In this document: positions 34,335 to 43,324 of the stretch, one piece after another
Layout: every line of letters starts with the position of its first letter
Position numbering within the stretch: position 1 is the first letter of the stretch
DNA from: an uncultured Lachnospiraceae bacterium
Lineage (GTDB): Bacteria > Bacillota > Clostridia > Lachnospirales > Lachnospiraceae
Assembly (NCBI GenBank): GCA_902775555.1
Contig: CACYMQ010000040.1
Location: forward strand, 1 to 50,671
Reading direction: 5' to 3'
Length of the DNA: 50,671 bases
Translations under genes and position numbers: made by a program
Notes under the pieces: generated by a model
What the model was told of the DNA's origin: nothing
Database searches by the model: none
The model's input: only the letters and a program-made list of their open reading frames with translations

Positions 34335-36554
34335 ATGGTCAGAAGATGCATGAGCTGCATGAAGGAGTACACGGTACCTCAGGGTTATGAACAGGTCAGG
34401 TTGTGCTGCCCTCATTGCGGATACCTGGAAGGAACCCCGCCGAAGGAAGCGAATCATCTCTATCCGGGGATGGTCCTTCAGGACAGATATGAGATCGGTA
34501 TTGTAGTAGGTTTCGGTGGTTTCGGTATCATCTATAAGGCCTGGGACAGGCAATTGGATATCGTTGTCGCCATCAAGGAATACTATCCTTCCGGCATGGT
34601 GACAAGAGAACCCGGTCAGAAGAATGTCATCGTATACGAAGGGGACCGGAAAAAAGACTATTATGAAGGCCTGGGACGGTTTCTTGAAGAGGCCAGAACG
34701 ACGGCCCAGTTTGACCATAGTGAATATATCGTTCAGGTGAAGAATTTCTTCCAGGAGAATAATACAGCCTATATCGTCATGGAATACCTGAACGGGATCT
34801 CCCTGAAGGATTATATGAAAATGTCAGGGAAGATGAAGGTGAAGGATGCGCTTCAGGTGACGGATGCGGTTGTGGAAGCGCTGAAGGAAATGCATGCAGC
34901 AGGGATCCTTCACAGAGACATCGGCCCCGGGAACATTTTCATTTACGGAAGACAGATCAAGGTCATTGATTTCGGTCTGGCCCGTCTCTCGGATACGGAA
35001 AAGGAACTGACGCGTTCCGTTGCCCTGACTCCGGGATATGCGCCGCCGGAACAGTATCAGAATAAGAGTAAACAGGGTCCGTGGACGGACATCTATGCCC
35101 TTGCCGCTACACTTTATACGATGGTGACAGGCCAGAAGCCCGAGGAAAGCTCGGACCGTCAGATGGAAGACCTGCAGCAGGATGCAAAGGATGTGAATCC
35201 CGAGATCCCCGAGGATCTCAGCAATGCCATCATGAAGGGAATGGCTGTAAATCCGGAGCTTCGTTTCCGGACAGTGGAAGATTTTTCGGAGGCCATTCAC
35301 GGGAAGAAGAAGGTCGATACACCCAAAGAGGAATTGGGAAAGCGAAAGAGAAGGCGGCTCATCTCCATAGCGGCGGTGATCCTGGTCCTTCTTACGGGTG
35401 TGGCCTTTATCGGGCTGCATTACCGGCGTCAGTGGAAGGATACGCATCTTAGTGCAGCCACCCTGAAGGTATGGGTTCCCTATGAGGATGATCATACTGC
35501 GGAGGAGGCGAAGAACCGCTTCGTCGGAACGCAGGATATGGCCGGCGTTACAAAGTCCTTTCATGATAATTTTCCACAGATCGTACTGGAGGTGGAATAT
35601 ATCCCCCGGAGCCAGTACGGAGAACGGCTTAAGTCGGCAGCTGCGTCGGGATCTCTTCCCGCAGTATACTGCATGGACGGGGTGGATCCTTCTCTGCTCG
35701 ATCAGGCAGAGGATCTCGGCACAGTGTACGATGCACTGGCTGCGGAGAATTATTATTACCTGGATGATTACAGGAAGCAGGGAGATCCCAGGCAGATCCC
35801 CATGGGACTGGATGTTCCGATCATTTATGCCGGTGACGGAACCGGATATGATTATACACAGCTTTCGCTGACAGACTATCCGTCTTTGCAGCAGGAACCG
35901 GCAACAGGTTACTACATGGTTCCGGAGGACTACTCGATGCTGATCAATACCATGGGCGGGTCCTTCCGGTATACGGATAAACTGGAGATGGATCAGAAGG
36001 CAAAGGATATGATCTCGGATCTTCTGACCTATGAAACTGCTTCTTCCGGTGAAGGCGGGGAAACAAAGAGTATTGCAGACACGGATGCCGCAGGACAGGC
36101 TTTCGCGGAAGGAAAGATCACTTATTTCCTCGGCAGCTATAAGGATCAGGAACGGTTTGACCGGATCGCTTCCGAACGGGCCTACCGGCATTATGCCGTA
36201 CCCGGACAGACGATCTACGCCGAGTTCTGTGATTACTGGTGCATCAGTAAGTCTGCAGCCGAAGATGAAGATGTGAAAAAGGCAGCGGAGAAGCTGTTGG
36301 AAATGATGATGGAGCCCTACGGACAGCAGGCCATGCACAATTCAGGGTCTTACAGGGAGGCGCTCCCCATTAATAAAGACGCATTTAAAACATTTGTAGA
36401 ATCAGAGACCAGCTTGGATTTTCTGAACGGTTATATGGATCATCTGACATTCCTGTACAGGGATCGGGAGGCTGAGAACGGGAAAGCCCGTCAGCTGCAG
36501 TCGGATGTGGTCGTGGACCGGAAGAAAACGGTAGAGCAGTGGTTGGAGGAGTAG
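34335..36554 (+). CDS. Receptor Ser/Thr kinase with N-terminal zinc ribbon and solute-binding-protein ectodomain
   Basis: 739 residues. Residues 5-33 are a zinc ribbon (CMSC ... CPHC). A Hanks-type kinase follows (about 52-325): Gly-loop GFGGFG, Lys81 in VAIK, His193-Arg194-Asp195 with HRDIGPGN, DFG, and APPEQY, so activity is expected. A membrane helix lies at about 342-361. The outer part (about 375-739) resembles a family 1 ABC solute-binding protein, TLKVWVPYEDDH followed by clamshell-type segments, with no lipobox. This pairing would let a kinase sense a small ligand directly. The start ATG 34335 lies three bases after the PP2C stop, and three bases after its own stop the next kinase begins. 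Confidence 0.92.
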   Translation: MVRRCMSCMKEYTVPQGYEQVRLCCPHCGYLEGTPPKEANHLYPGMVLQDRYEIGIVVGFGGFGIIYKAWDRQLDIVVAIKEYYPSGMVTREPGQKNVIVYEGDRKKDYYEGLGRFLEEARTTAQFDHSEYIVQVKNFFQENNTAYIVMEYLNGISLKDYMKMSGKMKVKDALQVTDAVVEALKEMHAAGILHRDIGPGNIFIYGRQIKVIDFGLARLSDTEKELTRSVALTPGYAPPEQYQNKSKQGPWTDIYALAATLYTMVTGQKPEESSDRQMEDLQQDAKDVNPEIPEDLSNAIMKGMAVNPELRFRTVEDFSEAIHGKKKVDTPKEELGKRKRRRLISIAAVILVLLTGVAFIGLHYRRQWKDTHLSAATLKVWVPYEDDHTAEEAKNRFVGTQDMAGVTKSFHDNFPQIVLEVEYIPRSQYGERLKSAAASGSLPAVYCMDGVDPSLLDQAEDLGTVYDALAAENYYYLDDYRKQGDPRQIPMGLDVPIIYAGDGTGYDYTQLSLTDYPSLQQEPATGYYMVPEDYSMLINTMGGSFRYTDKLEMDQKAKDMISDLLTYETASSGEGGETKSIADTDAAGQAFAEGKITYFLGSYKDQERFDRIASERAYRHYAVPGQTIYAEFCDYWCISKSAAEDEDVKKAAEKLLEMMMEPYGQQAMHNSGSYREALPINKDAFKTFVESETSLDFLNGYMDHLTFLYRDREAENGKARQLQSDVVVDRKKTVEQWLEE

Positions 36555-36557
36555 ATC

Positions 36558-39500
36558 ATGGCGGAAAAGCGCTGTATGGGATGTATGGAATGCTACGATG
36601 AAGCGATCCATGTATGTCCCCATTGCGGATATGTGGAAGGTACGCCGGCTCGGGAAGCATATCACCTGACGCCCGGTACGGTCCTGAACGGAAAGTATCA
36701 GGTAGGCCGCGTACTCGGATACGGCGGTTTCGGTGTTACCTATATCGGTTTTGACAGGCTTCTTGGTCATAAGATCGCCATTAAGGAGTATCTGCCGGGA
36801 GAGTTCGCCACACGAAGTGCGGGGACAACGGCGGTTACGATATTCACCGGAGATAAAGAAGAACAGTTTTATGGAGGGATCCGGAAGTTCTCCGACGAGG
36901 CAAAACGCCTTGCACAGATGGATGGTGTGCGGGGAGTTGTGAGGATCATCGATACATTTTCGGAAAATAATACATCCTATATCGTCATGGAATATCTGGA
37001 CGGCGAAAACCTGAAGCAGCGTCTGGACAGAGAAAAGAAGATCCCGGTGGAGGAAGCGATAAAGATCATTCTTCCGGTGTTGGACGCATTGCAGAGCGTT
37101 CATGAAAAAGGAATGCTGCATAGAGATATCTCGCCGGACAATATCTTCCTGACCAAAAGCGGAGAAGTAAAACTTCTGGATTTCGGTGCGGCACGTTACG
37201 CCACTACGGCACACAGCCGGAGTCTTTCGGTCATTGTAAAGCAAGGCTTTGCTCCGGAAGAACAGTACCGCAGCCGGGGGAACCAGGGTACCTGGACGGA
37301 TGTATATGCCTGCGGGGCCACACTCTATAAGATGATCACCGGAGTCACTCCCGAGGATGCCATGGAGAGGAAGGAGAAGGACGAACTTCTTCCGCCGTCC
37401 AAGCTCGGAGTGAAAGTGGATAAGAATACGGAAACTGCGATCATGAACGCCATGAACATCCTGATCGAGGACCGTACCCAGACCGCGGCGGAGTTCAAAC
37501 AGGAACTGACCTCCGAGACAGGTGTAAAAGTGAAGAAAAGCCACCTCAAGATCGCAGATGTAGGGAAGTGGCCCAAGTGGGTAAAGATCGCTTCTTCCGT
37601 AGCGGCGGCAGCCATCGTGACGGTCCTGATCCTTGCGCTGGCAGGAGTGTTCAGGATTGGTCCTGACGAGACGGAAACCCCGGGACTCGGATCGGGTCAG
37701 CTGTATATGATCCAGGTGACAGGCAGATCGGTTGAGGATGCAAGAGCAGCGCTTCTTGCAGTCGATCTTTCCTCTGATACGGAGGATGGCGTCTACTCTA
37801 CTACACCCGCCGGCTGGGTCTATGAACAGAGCATCGACAAGGGACAGATCGTAGAGAAAGGAACGGTGATCCAGCTTACCTTCAGTAAAGGGGTGGAGAA
37901 GGTTACGCTGGATGATCTCACCGGAAAGACAAAGGCGGAAGCGGAAGCCTGGCTGAAAGAGAAAGGCTTTACATCTGCCGTGGAAGAGATCCCGAGTTCC
38001 ATAGAACCCGGGACTGTGGTACGGACGGATCCGGAGGCCGGCGACATCGATAAGGGATCCGAAGTTAAACTGTATATCTCCAAGGGAATGGAGAATCTGG
38101 ATCCTACAAAGGAAACAACGGTTCCGAACGTGGTCGGCAAGACCGAACAGGAAGCGGAACGCCTTGCGTCGGATGCCGGCATGTACATCAAGACAAAGAA
38201 GGCCATCAGCGATACCGTGCCTGAGGGACAGGTCATTTCCCAAAGTCCTAAAGGCGGGGCGAAAGCGCATGAAGCGGATACGCTGGAAGTGGTTGTAAGT
38301 GAAGGTGCGAAGAAGAAACAGAAGGTGCCTTCCATCATGTATGAAAAGAAGAATACTGCGGCGTCCAGGCTTTCCGAACGGAACCTGAAGGCAACGTATG
38401 TGTATAAAGACAGTGATTATCCGACAGATACGGTAATCGGAGTAAGCCCGTCGGTGGGTTCCAATGTATATGAAGGGGATACGATAACCGTGACATTGTC
38501 CCGTTATAAGGTTGTTCCGAATCCGGGACCGGGACCGGAACCGGAACCGACAACGTCAACGGAACCGGATTCTACAACGGACGTTCCTCCCGGGCCGGGA
38601 CCCGTACCGAAGGTTTCCGTACCGAATGTGGTCGGGAAGTCGGTTTCCGGTGCGTCTTCGACTCTGTCAGGTGCCGGCCTGAAACTGGGAGACCGGAAAA
38701 CGGAATGGACAACGAACAAGAGCAATGACGGAAAGATCAAATCCCAGAGCCCTGGCAGTGGTTCCTCTGTAAATCAAGGTACAGCTGTAGATGTGGTTGT
38801 TTATGAATACTACGATGATAAACCGAAGGTTTCCGTGCCGAATATTGCCGGGAAGTCAGTCTCCGATGCAAAGACGATCCTCTCAGGCTCCGGGCTCAAA
38901 CTTGGAACTCAGTCAAAGGAAAAAACAAGCAACAAGAACAATGACGGGAAGATCAAGTCGCAGGATCCCAAGAGTGGTTCCTCCGTTGATCAGGGTTCAA
39001 CAGTAAATGTGGTCGTTTATGAATACCACGGACCTGTGCCGACGATCAGTGTACCGAATGTGGTCGGGAAGTCGGTCTCCGATGCATCCGCGATCCTTTC
39101 AAATTCCGGGTTCAAGCTCGGGACACAGACCAAGGAAAGTACAACCACCAAGAGCAATGACGGAAAGATCAAATCCCAGGATCCGAAGAGCGGTTCCTCT
39201 GCGGAGAAGGGGGCTGTGGTCAACGTGGTGGTTTATGAGTATTCGGATGAATATGTAACGGTTCCGATCCTCACAAATTATAAGTATTCCCAGGCGAGCA
39301 GCGTACTGGCGGAAGAAAAACTGGTCCTTGGTTCAAATGTTTCGTACTATCACAGCAATTCCAAGTCGGATGGTATGATCCTTGCCTATTCACCGTCAGG
39401 CAAGGTCAAGAAAGGGACGACGATAACGGTTTCCGTATGTGACAACAGCAAGAAGACACTGTACAGGATATCAAGGGTTGTAAGTACGGAGACGGTAAAG

Positions 39501-39704
39501 ACCACCTCACAAAATCCGCCTGCAAAAGATACGGATACCGTGAAATATTATCTGGCTGACAGCTCGGAAGAAGAGCAGGTGTGGTACTGGACCAAATTGA
39601 CCTGGGGCCCCTGGACTGACTATGGTGAAACAGAGTATCAGGAAGAGAAGAATAAGATCCGTGTTGAAACCAAAACAGTCAACAAATATCCGGATTTTAA
39701 CTGA
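36558..39704 (+). CDS. Receptor Ser/Thr kinase with N-terminal zinc ribbon and eight PASTA-like repeats
   Basis: 1048 residues. A zinc ribbon (CMGC ... CPHC) precedes a Hanks-type kinase: GYGGFG, Lys76 in IAIK, HRDISPDN at about 188-195, DFG, APEEQY. A membrane helix lies at about 344-366. Outside are about eight PASTA-like units; four, a Gly/Pro/Glu-rich linker, then three very alike (VPNVVGKS...) and one diverged unit. PASTA domains of PknB/PrkC bind peptidoglycan fragments or lipid II, so a wall sensor is likely. The C-terminal tail (TLYRISRVVSTETVKTT and a Trp-rich part) resembles the start of the secreted protein at 50517. Canonical PrkC has three or four PASTA units and no zinc ribbon. 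Confidence 0.93.
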   Translation: MAEKRCMGCMECYDEAIHVCPHCGYVEGTPAREAYHLTPGTVLNGKYQVGRVLGYGGFGVTYIGFDRLLGHKIAIKEYLPGEFATRSAGTTAVTIFTGDKEEQFYGGIRKFSDEAKRLAQMDGVRGVVRIIDTFSENNTSYIVMEYLDGENLKQRLDREKKIPVEEAIKIILPVLDALQSVHEKGMLHRDISPDNIFLTKSGEVKLLDFGAARYATTAHSRSLSVIVKQGFAPEEQYRSRGNQGTWTDVYACGATLYKMITGVTPEDAMERKEKDELLPPSKLGVKVDKNTETAIMNAMNILIEDRTQTAAEFKQELTSETGVKVKKSHLKIADVGKWPKWVKIASSVAAAAIVTVLILALAGVFRIGPDETETPGLGSGQLYMIQVTGRSVEDARAALLAVDLSSDTEDGVYSTTPAGWVYEQSIDKGQIVEKGTVIQLTFSKGVEKVTLDDLTGKTKAEAEAWLKEKGFTSAVEEIPSSIEPGTVVRTDPEAGDIDKGSEVKLYISKGMENLDPTKETTVPNVVGKTEQEAERLASDAGMYIKTKKAISDTVPEGQVISQSPKGGAKAHEADTLEVVVSEGAKKKQKVPSIMYEKKNTAASRLSERNLKATYVYKDSDYPTDTVIGVSPSVGSNVYEGDTITVTLSRYKVVPNPGPGPEPEPTTSTEPDSTTDVPPGPGPVPKVSVPNVVGKSVSGASSTLSGAGLKLGDRKTEWTTNKSNDGKIKSQSPGSGSSVNQGTAVDVVVYEYYDDKPKVSVPNIAGKSVSDAKTILSGSGLKLGTQSKEKTSNKNNDGKIKSQDPKSGSSVDQGSTVNVVVYEYHGPVPTISVPNVVGKSVSDASAILSNSGFKLGTQTKESTTTKSNDGKIKSQDPKSGSSAEKGAVVNVVVYEYSDEYVTVPILTNYKYSQASSVLAEEKLVLGSNVSYYHSNSKSDGMILAYSPSGKVKKGTTITVSVCDNSKKTLYRISRVVSTETVKTTSQNPPAKDTDTVKYYLADSSEEEQVWYWTKLTWGPWTDYGETEYQEEKNKIRVETKTVNKYPDFN

Positions 39705-39748
39705 GCCGGTCGGCTGATGATAGAGAGAATGAGACGGAGTGGACGAAG

Positions 39749-40438
39749 ATGCTGCGTATAGCGATTTGTGATGATGATAGTACGGATGTGAAGATCATTC
39801 ATGACTGTTTATCTGCTACATTATTTGATGTAGAAGATATACAGGTTTCCAGTTATCCGAACGGGAAGGAACTGATCAATCATCTTCAGGAGGATCCGGA
39901 GGGGATCGATCTTCTCCTGCTGGATATCGGGATGACACCGGTAGACGGCATGGAAGCTGCAGGATACATCCGGGATCAAAAGCTGGATATGGATATTATT
40001 TTCATAACCAAGTCCACGGAGTATGTATATCAGGGGTATCAATATCGTGCCTATGCATATATCCTGAAGGATCATTTAAAAATGAACCTTCCGGAGGTCC
40101 TGGTCCGGTATGTGGAGGAGCTTATCCATAGTGAAGCTTATATGAATGTTTCTGCCTCGGGAGAGATGCACCGGGTTCCCATGTCGGCGATCCGCTATGT
40201 GGAGAGCAGTGGACGGAAGCTGATCCTGCATCTGGCAGATGAGGAGATCAGCTTCTACAGCAAGATGTCGGATATCGAGGATGAGATGGGCAGGCAGGGA
40301 TTTGTGCGGATCCATCAGAGTTATATGGTATCCAAAAAATATGTCCGGAAGCTGCGTAAGGATGCAGTTGTCCTGGAGGATATGGAACTGCCGGTGAGCC
40401 GCAGATATGCCGAACAGGCAAAGCAGATGCTCAGTTAA
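39749..40438 (+). CDS. Orphan LytTR response regulator (AgrA/LytR type)
   Basis: 229 residues. The receiver has the acidic cluster Asp8-Asp10, the phospho-acceptor Asp59 in LLLLDIG, Thr88 and Lys107, so it appears phosphorylatable. The LytTR DNA-binding domain is at about 130-229 (IRYVESSGRKLILHLADEE, FVRIHQSYMVSKKYVRKL). It lies within the Ser/Thr kinase operon and no histidine kinase is nearby, so it could be a target of the kinases or be served by a distant sensor. ATG 39749 follows GGAGTGGACG. Confidence 0.9.
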   Translation: MLRIAICDDDSTDVKIIHDCLSATLFDVEDIQVSSYPNGKELINHLQEDPEGIDLLLLDIGMTPVDGMEAAGYIRDQKLDMDIIFITKSTEYVYQGYQYRAYAYILKDHLKMNLPEVLVRYVEELIHSEAYMNVSASGEMHRVPMSAIRYVESSGRKLILHLADEEISFYSKMSDIEDEMGRQGFVRIHQSYMVSKKYVRKLRKDAVVLEDMELPVSRRYAEQAKQMLS

Positions 40439-40467
40439 TTGTTGTATGGTAAAGGAGGGAACGAGCA

Positions 40468-40741
40468 GTGCCGCATGATGGAACATTTACGGTGACGAAA
40501 AGTCTGGCCATGAATCGGGAGGATACAGGGGCTATCATCGGAGTTAAAGGAGAGTTGATCGGACAGTATATCCGGTTCCGGCCAAATCAACGTTTTCTGC
40601 TGGGAAGAGACCCGGCACAATGTGACGTGATCCTTAACAGCCTTTATATATCCGGTGTTCATTGCGAGTGAAGCGACGGAGGTGGCCCCCGGGAGTCACC
40701 TGCTGATCGGAGATACGGAAAATGAAGTGATCCTCGGATAA
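40468..40741 (+). pseudogene. FHA-domain gene with internal deletion and frameshift
   Basis: A strong AAAGGAGGG precedes GTG 40468. The first 67 codons hold the FHA start (LLGRDPAQCDVILNSLYISGVHCE) and then stop at 40669-40671. Immediately after, in another frame, 40670-40741 encodes the expected end of an FHA domain (EATEVAPGSHLLIGDTEN). Compared with the intact FHA of the gene at 42084, about 30 residues between His-Cys-Glu and the last strands are missing, including the NGTYVNG motif. The lost length must be two more than a multiple of three. Either a genuine deletion or an assembly fault. Confidence 0.75.
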
Positions 40742-40751
40742 TGAGGAGCAC

Positions 40752-42080
40752 ATGGCGAGGGATGATATGAGAAGCAGAGTAAAAAAAATGATCGGGATCG
40801 CAAGTCTGATGCTTGCTTTCCTGCTGATCTTTTCAACCGGAGTGTATGCTGAGACGAATAAAGAAACGCTGTTAAAAAAATGTAATGCGTTACTGGAAGA
40901 TATAGATACATGCCTCCAGAGACAGAACCAACTCCGCAGCGACATGCCGGAGCTTACACTTGATCTGAAAGAAAAAGAGACGCTTGTTCAGGATCTGAAG
41001 AGGAAAATCCAAAACGAATACGACGGTGATTTGAGGTATTTTGAAGGAATGTTTGATTCGTATCGCTCGGAGGTTCCGATCTATCCGATCACTCTTGATG
41101 GCATGACAAATGAAGATGCCGAAGAATGGTTGGAATTACGGGGGATAGCACCCGGGAAAAAGGAAGAGTATTCCTCTACGGTTGAAAAGGGAGTTGTAAT
41201 AGGAACTGAAACCAGAACTTTTAGCAAGATCAGCTTCTTTACCGATGAGGGAGACCGGACATTGACTTATACCGTGTCCATGGGGCCGGAGCCGGGAAGG
41301 GACACTCCGGGTGATGGAGCATCCACCGAAACTACCCAATCTACAACGACGGATCAGGATAGGACTGATACGGAGACAGAAACCGGGACAGAAACCGGAA
41401 CCGATGGTAAAGATGAGAAAAACTCCTCTCTGACCACAGAGGGAAAGACAGACGGATCCACATCCGATCCCTTCTCCGGAAGCGGAAACGGTGGTGACAA
41501 TTTAAAAGGCGATGCAGGAGGTGAAAAGTCCTGGATCAGCCAGAACTGGATCCTGCTTCTTATCATCGGGATCCTTGCCATAGCACTTATTATCGCTATT
41601 GTCTTTATCCTGACAAGCGGTAAGAAAAAGAAGAGAAAGCAGCTTAGTGAGATCAGAAAAGGATATACGGCAAACCAGACGAACTATCCGGGTCAGGGAA
41701 GCTCCATGGGCGCAGCATATCAACAGCCGAACCGGCTGCCGGAGGAAGATAAGGATGAGAAGACACTTCTCCTTTCGAATGTACAGTCCCGTGGTATCAA
41801 TGCACACCTGATCTCCGTAAGAACAGGAGTAGACTTCCCGCTGAAGATCACGGCTAGAACCGTGGTGGGAAGCGGAGCTGACTGCGACTGCACCATCAAT
41901 GATCCGGCATTTGCCCTGCGGCAGTTCATGCTGGAGTGGAATGGTGAGGATGTGTATATCGATGATCTGAATACTGCAACAGGAACCAGAATGAACGGAA
42001 CTCCGCTCAGACATAAACGTAGAATGGAATCAGAAGACAGGATCGGAGTAGGAGAGAGCGAATACATAATCAGGTGGTAA
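40752..42080 (+). CDS. Membrane protein with outer coiled and PASTA-like sensor and inner FHA domain
   Basis: 442 residues. A signal peptide (about 8-34), an outer helical stretch (38-95), a PASTA-like segment (about 108-180: IYPITLDGMTNEDAEEWLEL, then GVVIGTET), a Ser/Thr/Asp/Glu-rich linker, a membrane helix (about 265-288) and a cytosolic FHA domain (about 335-442). The FHA lacks the usual Arg and Ser-x-x-His (GSGADCDC, ALRQFML), so phosphothreonine binding is doubtful. ATG 40752 has AGGAG only four bases away; ATG 40767 with GAGGG is an equally good start and gives a cleaner signal peptide. It lies three bases before the kinase-FHA gene. Probably passes a wall signal to the soluble kinase. 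Confidence 0.82.
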   Translation: MARDDMRSRVKKMIGIASLMLAFLLIFSTGVYAETNKETLLKKCNALLEDIDTCLQRQNQLRSDMPELTLDLKEKETLVQDLKRKIQNEYDGDLRYFEGMFDSYRSEVPIYPITLDGMTNEDAEEWLELRGIAPGKKEEYSSTVEKGVVIGTETRTFSKISFFTDEGDRTLTYTVSMGPEPGRDTPGDGASTETTQSTTTDQDRTDTETETGTETGTDGKDEKNSSLTTEGKTDGSTSDPFSGSGNGGDNLKGDAGGEKSWISQNWILLLIIGILAIALIIAIVFILTSGKKKKRKQLSEIRKGYTANQTNYPGQGSSMGAAYQQPNRLPEEDKDEKTLLLSNVQSRGINAHLISVRTGVDFPLKITARTVVGSGADCDCTINDPAFALRQFMLEWNGEDVYIDDLNTATGTRMNGTPLRHKRRMESEDRIGVGESEYIIRW

Positions 42081-42083
42081 ATA

Positions 42084-43310
42084 GTGGACGAGCGATATTT
42101 TTTAAAACAAAATACAAAACTGAATAATCGATATATCGTTCAGAAGCCTGTGGGATCCGGTGGATTCGGGATCACCTATAAAGCGTTTGATACCCGGTTG
42201 AATAACAGTTGTTGCGTAAAAGAGCTGTTTCCGAGGGACACGGTATACAGGACACAGGGAAATATGTCCCTTGCACCCTTCTCCAGCGACAGAAAAAGAA
42301 TGATGGATCATTGTATCCAGAGGTTCGGAGAGGAAGCACAGCTCCTGCAGAAACTGGGCAACGTGGAATCTGTCGTCAATATCTATGATTTCTTTTATGA
42401 GAATAACACCTGTTATTTTGTCATGGAATTTCTGGACGGCGCAAACCTGAGCACCCTGATGAAGGCTTCGGGAGGAAAACTTCCGCTGAAGACGGTCCTG
42501 GAGGTTGCAGAGAAGGCCGGACATGCCCTGATCGAGGTTCATAAGAACGGGATCTTTCACCGGGATATCAGTCCGGACAATATCTTCATTACGCAGGACG
42601 GCAGGATCAAGCTGATCGATTTCGGTAATGCGAAGCATCTGGTCAAGAAAGAAGGGGAGATCCGTTCCGTCGTTCTGAAGAAGGGCTTTGCACCCATGGA
42701 ACAGTATTCCTCCAAGGGGATACAGGGGACCTATACGGATGTATATTCCTTCGCATGCACGCTGTATTATGCACTGACAGGAGTAAAGATACCGGATGTC
42801 TTCGATCGTCAGACAGAAGATTATAAGAAACTGACGGAGTTCGGTTTTTCCCAGAATCTGTCCGATGGTTTTGACCGGGCACTGGCGATCAGTTATAAAC
42901 TCCGGACACAGACCATCGGTGAGTTTCTGAAGGATATTAAGGTGGGAGCGGTTACGCCGCCACCACCACCGCCACCACCGCCGGAGAATACATTTCCGGC
43001 ACTGGAGCTATATGTATACGGAAGGTATTACGGCTGCTTCAAGATCCGTCCGAATATGAATATCGTGGTTGGAAGAAAGGTTGGAGTCGCGGGCTTCATC
43101 GTGGATGAGGAACATGTAAGTTCCAGACACTGTGAGATCTTCTATTCCACCATTGACCATATGTTTTATGTGCTGGATCATTCGACAAACGGGACTTATG
43201 TCAATGGGATCCGCGTGAAGAGAGAAGGGATCGTTACCGCCAAGGTCGGTGATCAGATCGCACTAGGCAGCGTGAACGGGATCATTATACTAAGGGAAAT
43301 AAAAAACTAA
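42084..43310 (+). CDS. Soluble Ser/Thr kinase fused to an FHA domain
   Basis: 408 residues, no membrane helix and no zinc ribbon. Kinase at about 17-285: GSGGFG, Lys46 in CCVKELF, HRDISPDN at 159-166, DFG, APMEQY. A run of nine prolines is followed by a C-terminal FHA domain (about 300-408) with a full phosphothreonine site: VVGRK, SSRHCEI, STNGTYVNG. Such a fusion can bind its own or a partner's phosphorylated activation loop. GTG 42084 starts three bases after the preceding stop. The PP2C remnant follows at once. Confidence 0.93.
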   Translation: MDERYFLKQNTKLNNRYIVQKPVGSGGFGITYKAFDTRLNNSCCVKELFPRDTVYRTQGNMSLAPFSSDRKRMMDHCIQRFGEEAQLLQKLGNVESVVNIYDFFYENNTCYFVMEFLDGANLSTLMKASGGKLPLKTVLEVAEKAGHALIEVHKNGIFHRDISPDNIFITQDGRIKLIDFGNAKHLVKKEGEIRSVVLKKGFAPMEQYSSKGIQGTYTDVYSFACTLYYALTGVKIPDVFDRQTEDYKKLTEFGFSQNLSDGFDRALAISYKLRTQTIGEFLKDIKVGAVTPPPPPPPPPENTFPALELYVYGRYYGCFKIRPNMNIVVGRKVGVAGFIVDEEHVSSRHCEIFYSTIDHMFYVLDHSTNGTYVNGIRVKREGIVTAKVGDQIALGSVNGIIILREIKN

Positions 43311-43324
43311 AGGAATCATAGCAT

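Noticed and set aside
36402-38270. Minus-strand frame of 622 codons
   Set aside because: Opposite two clear kinase genes; no family features in the translation.
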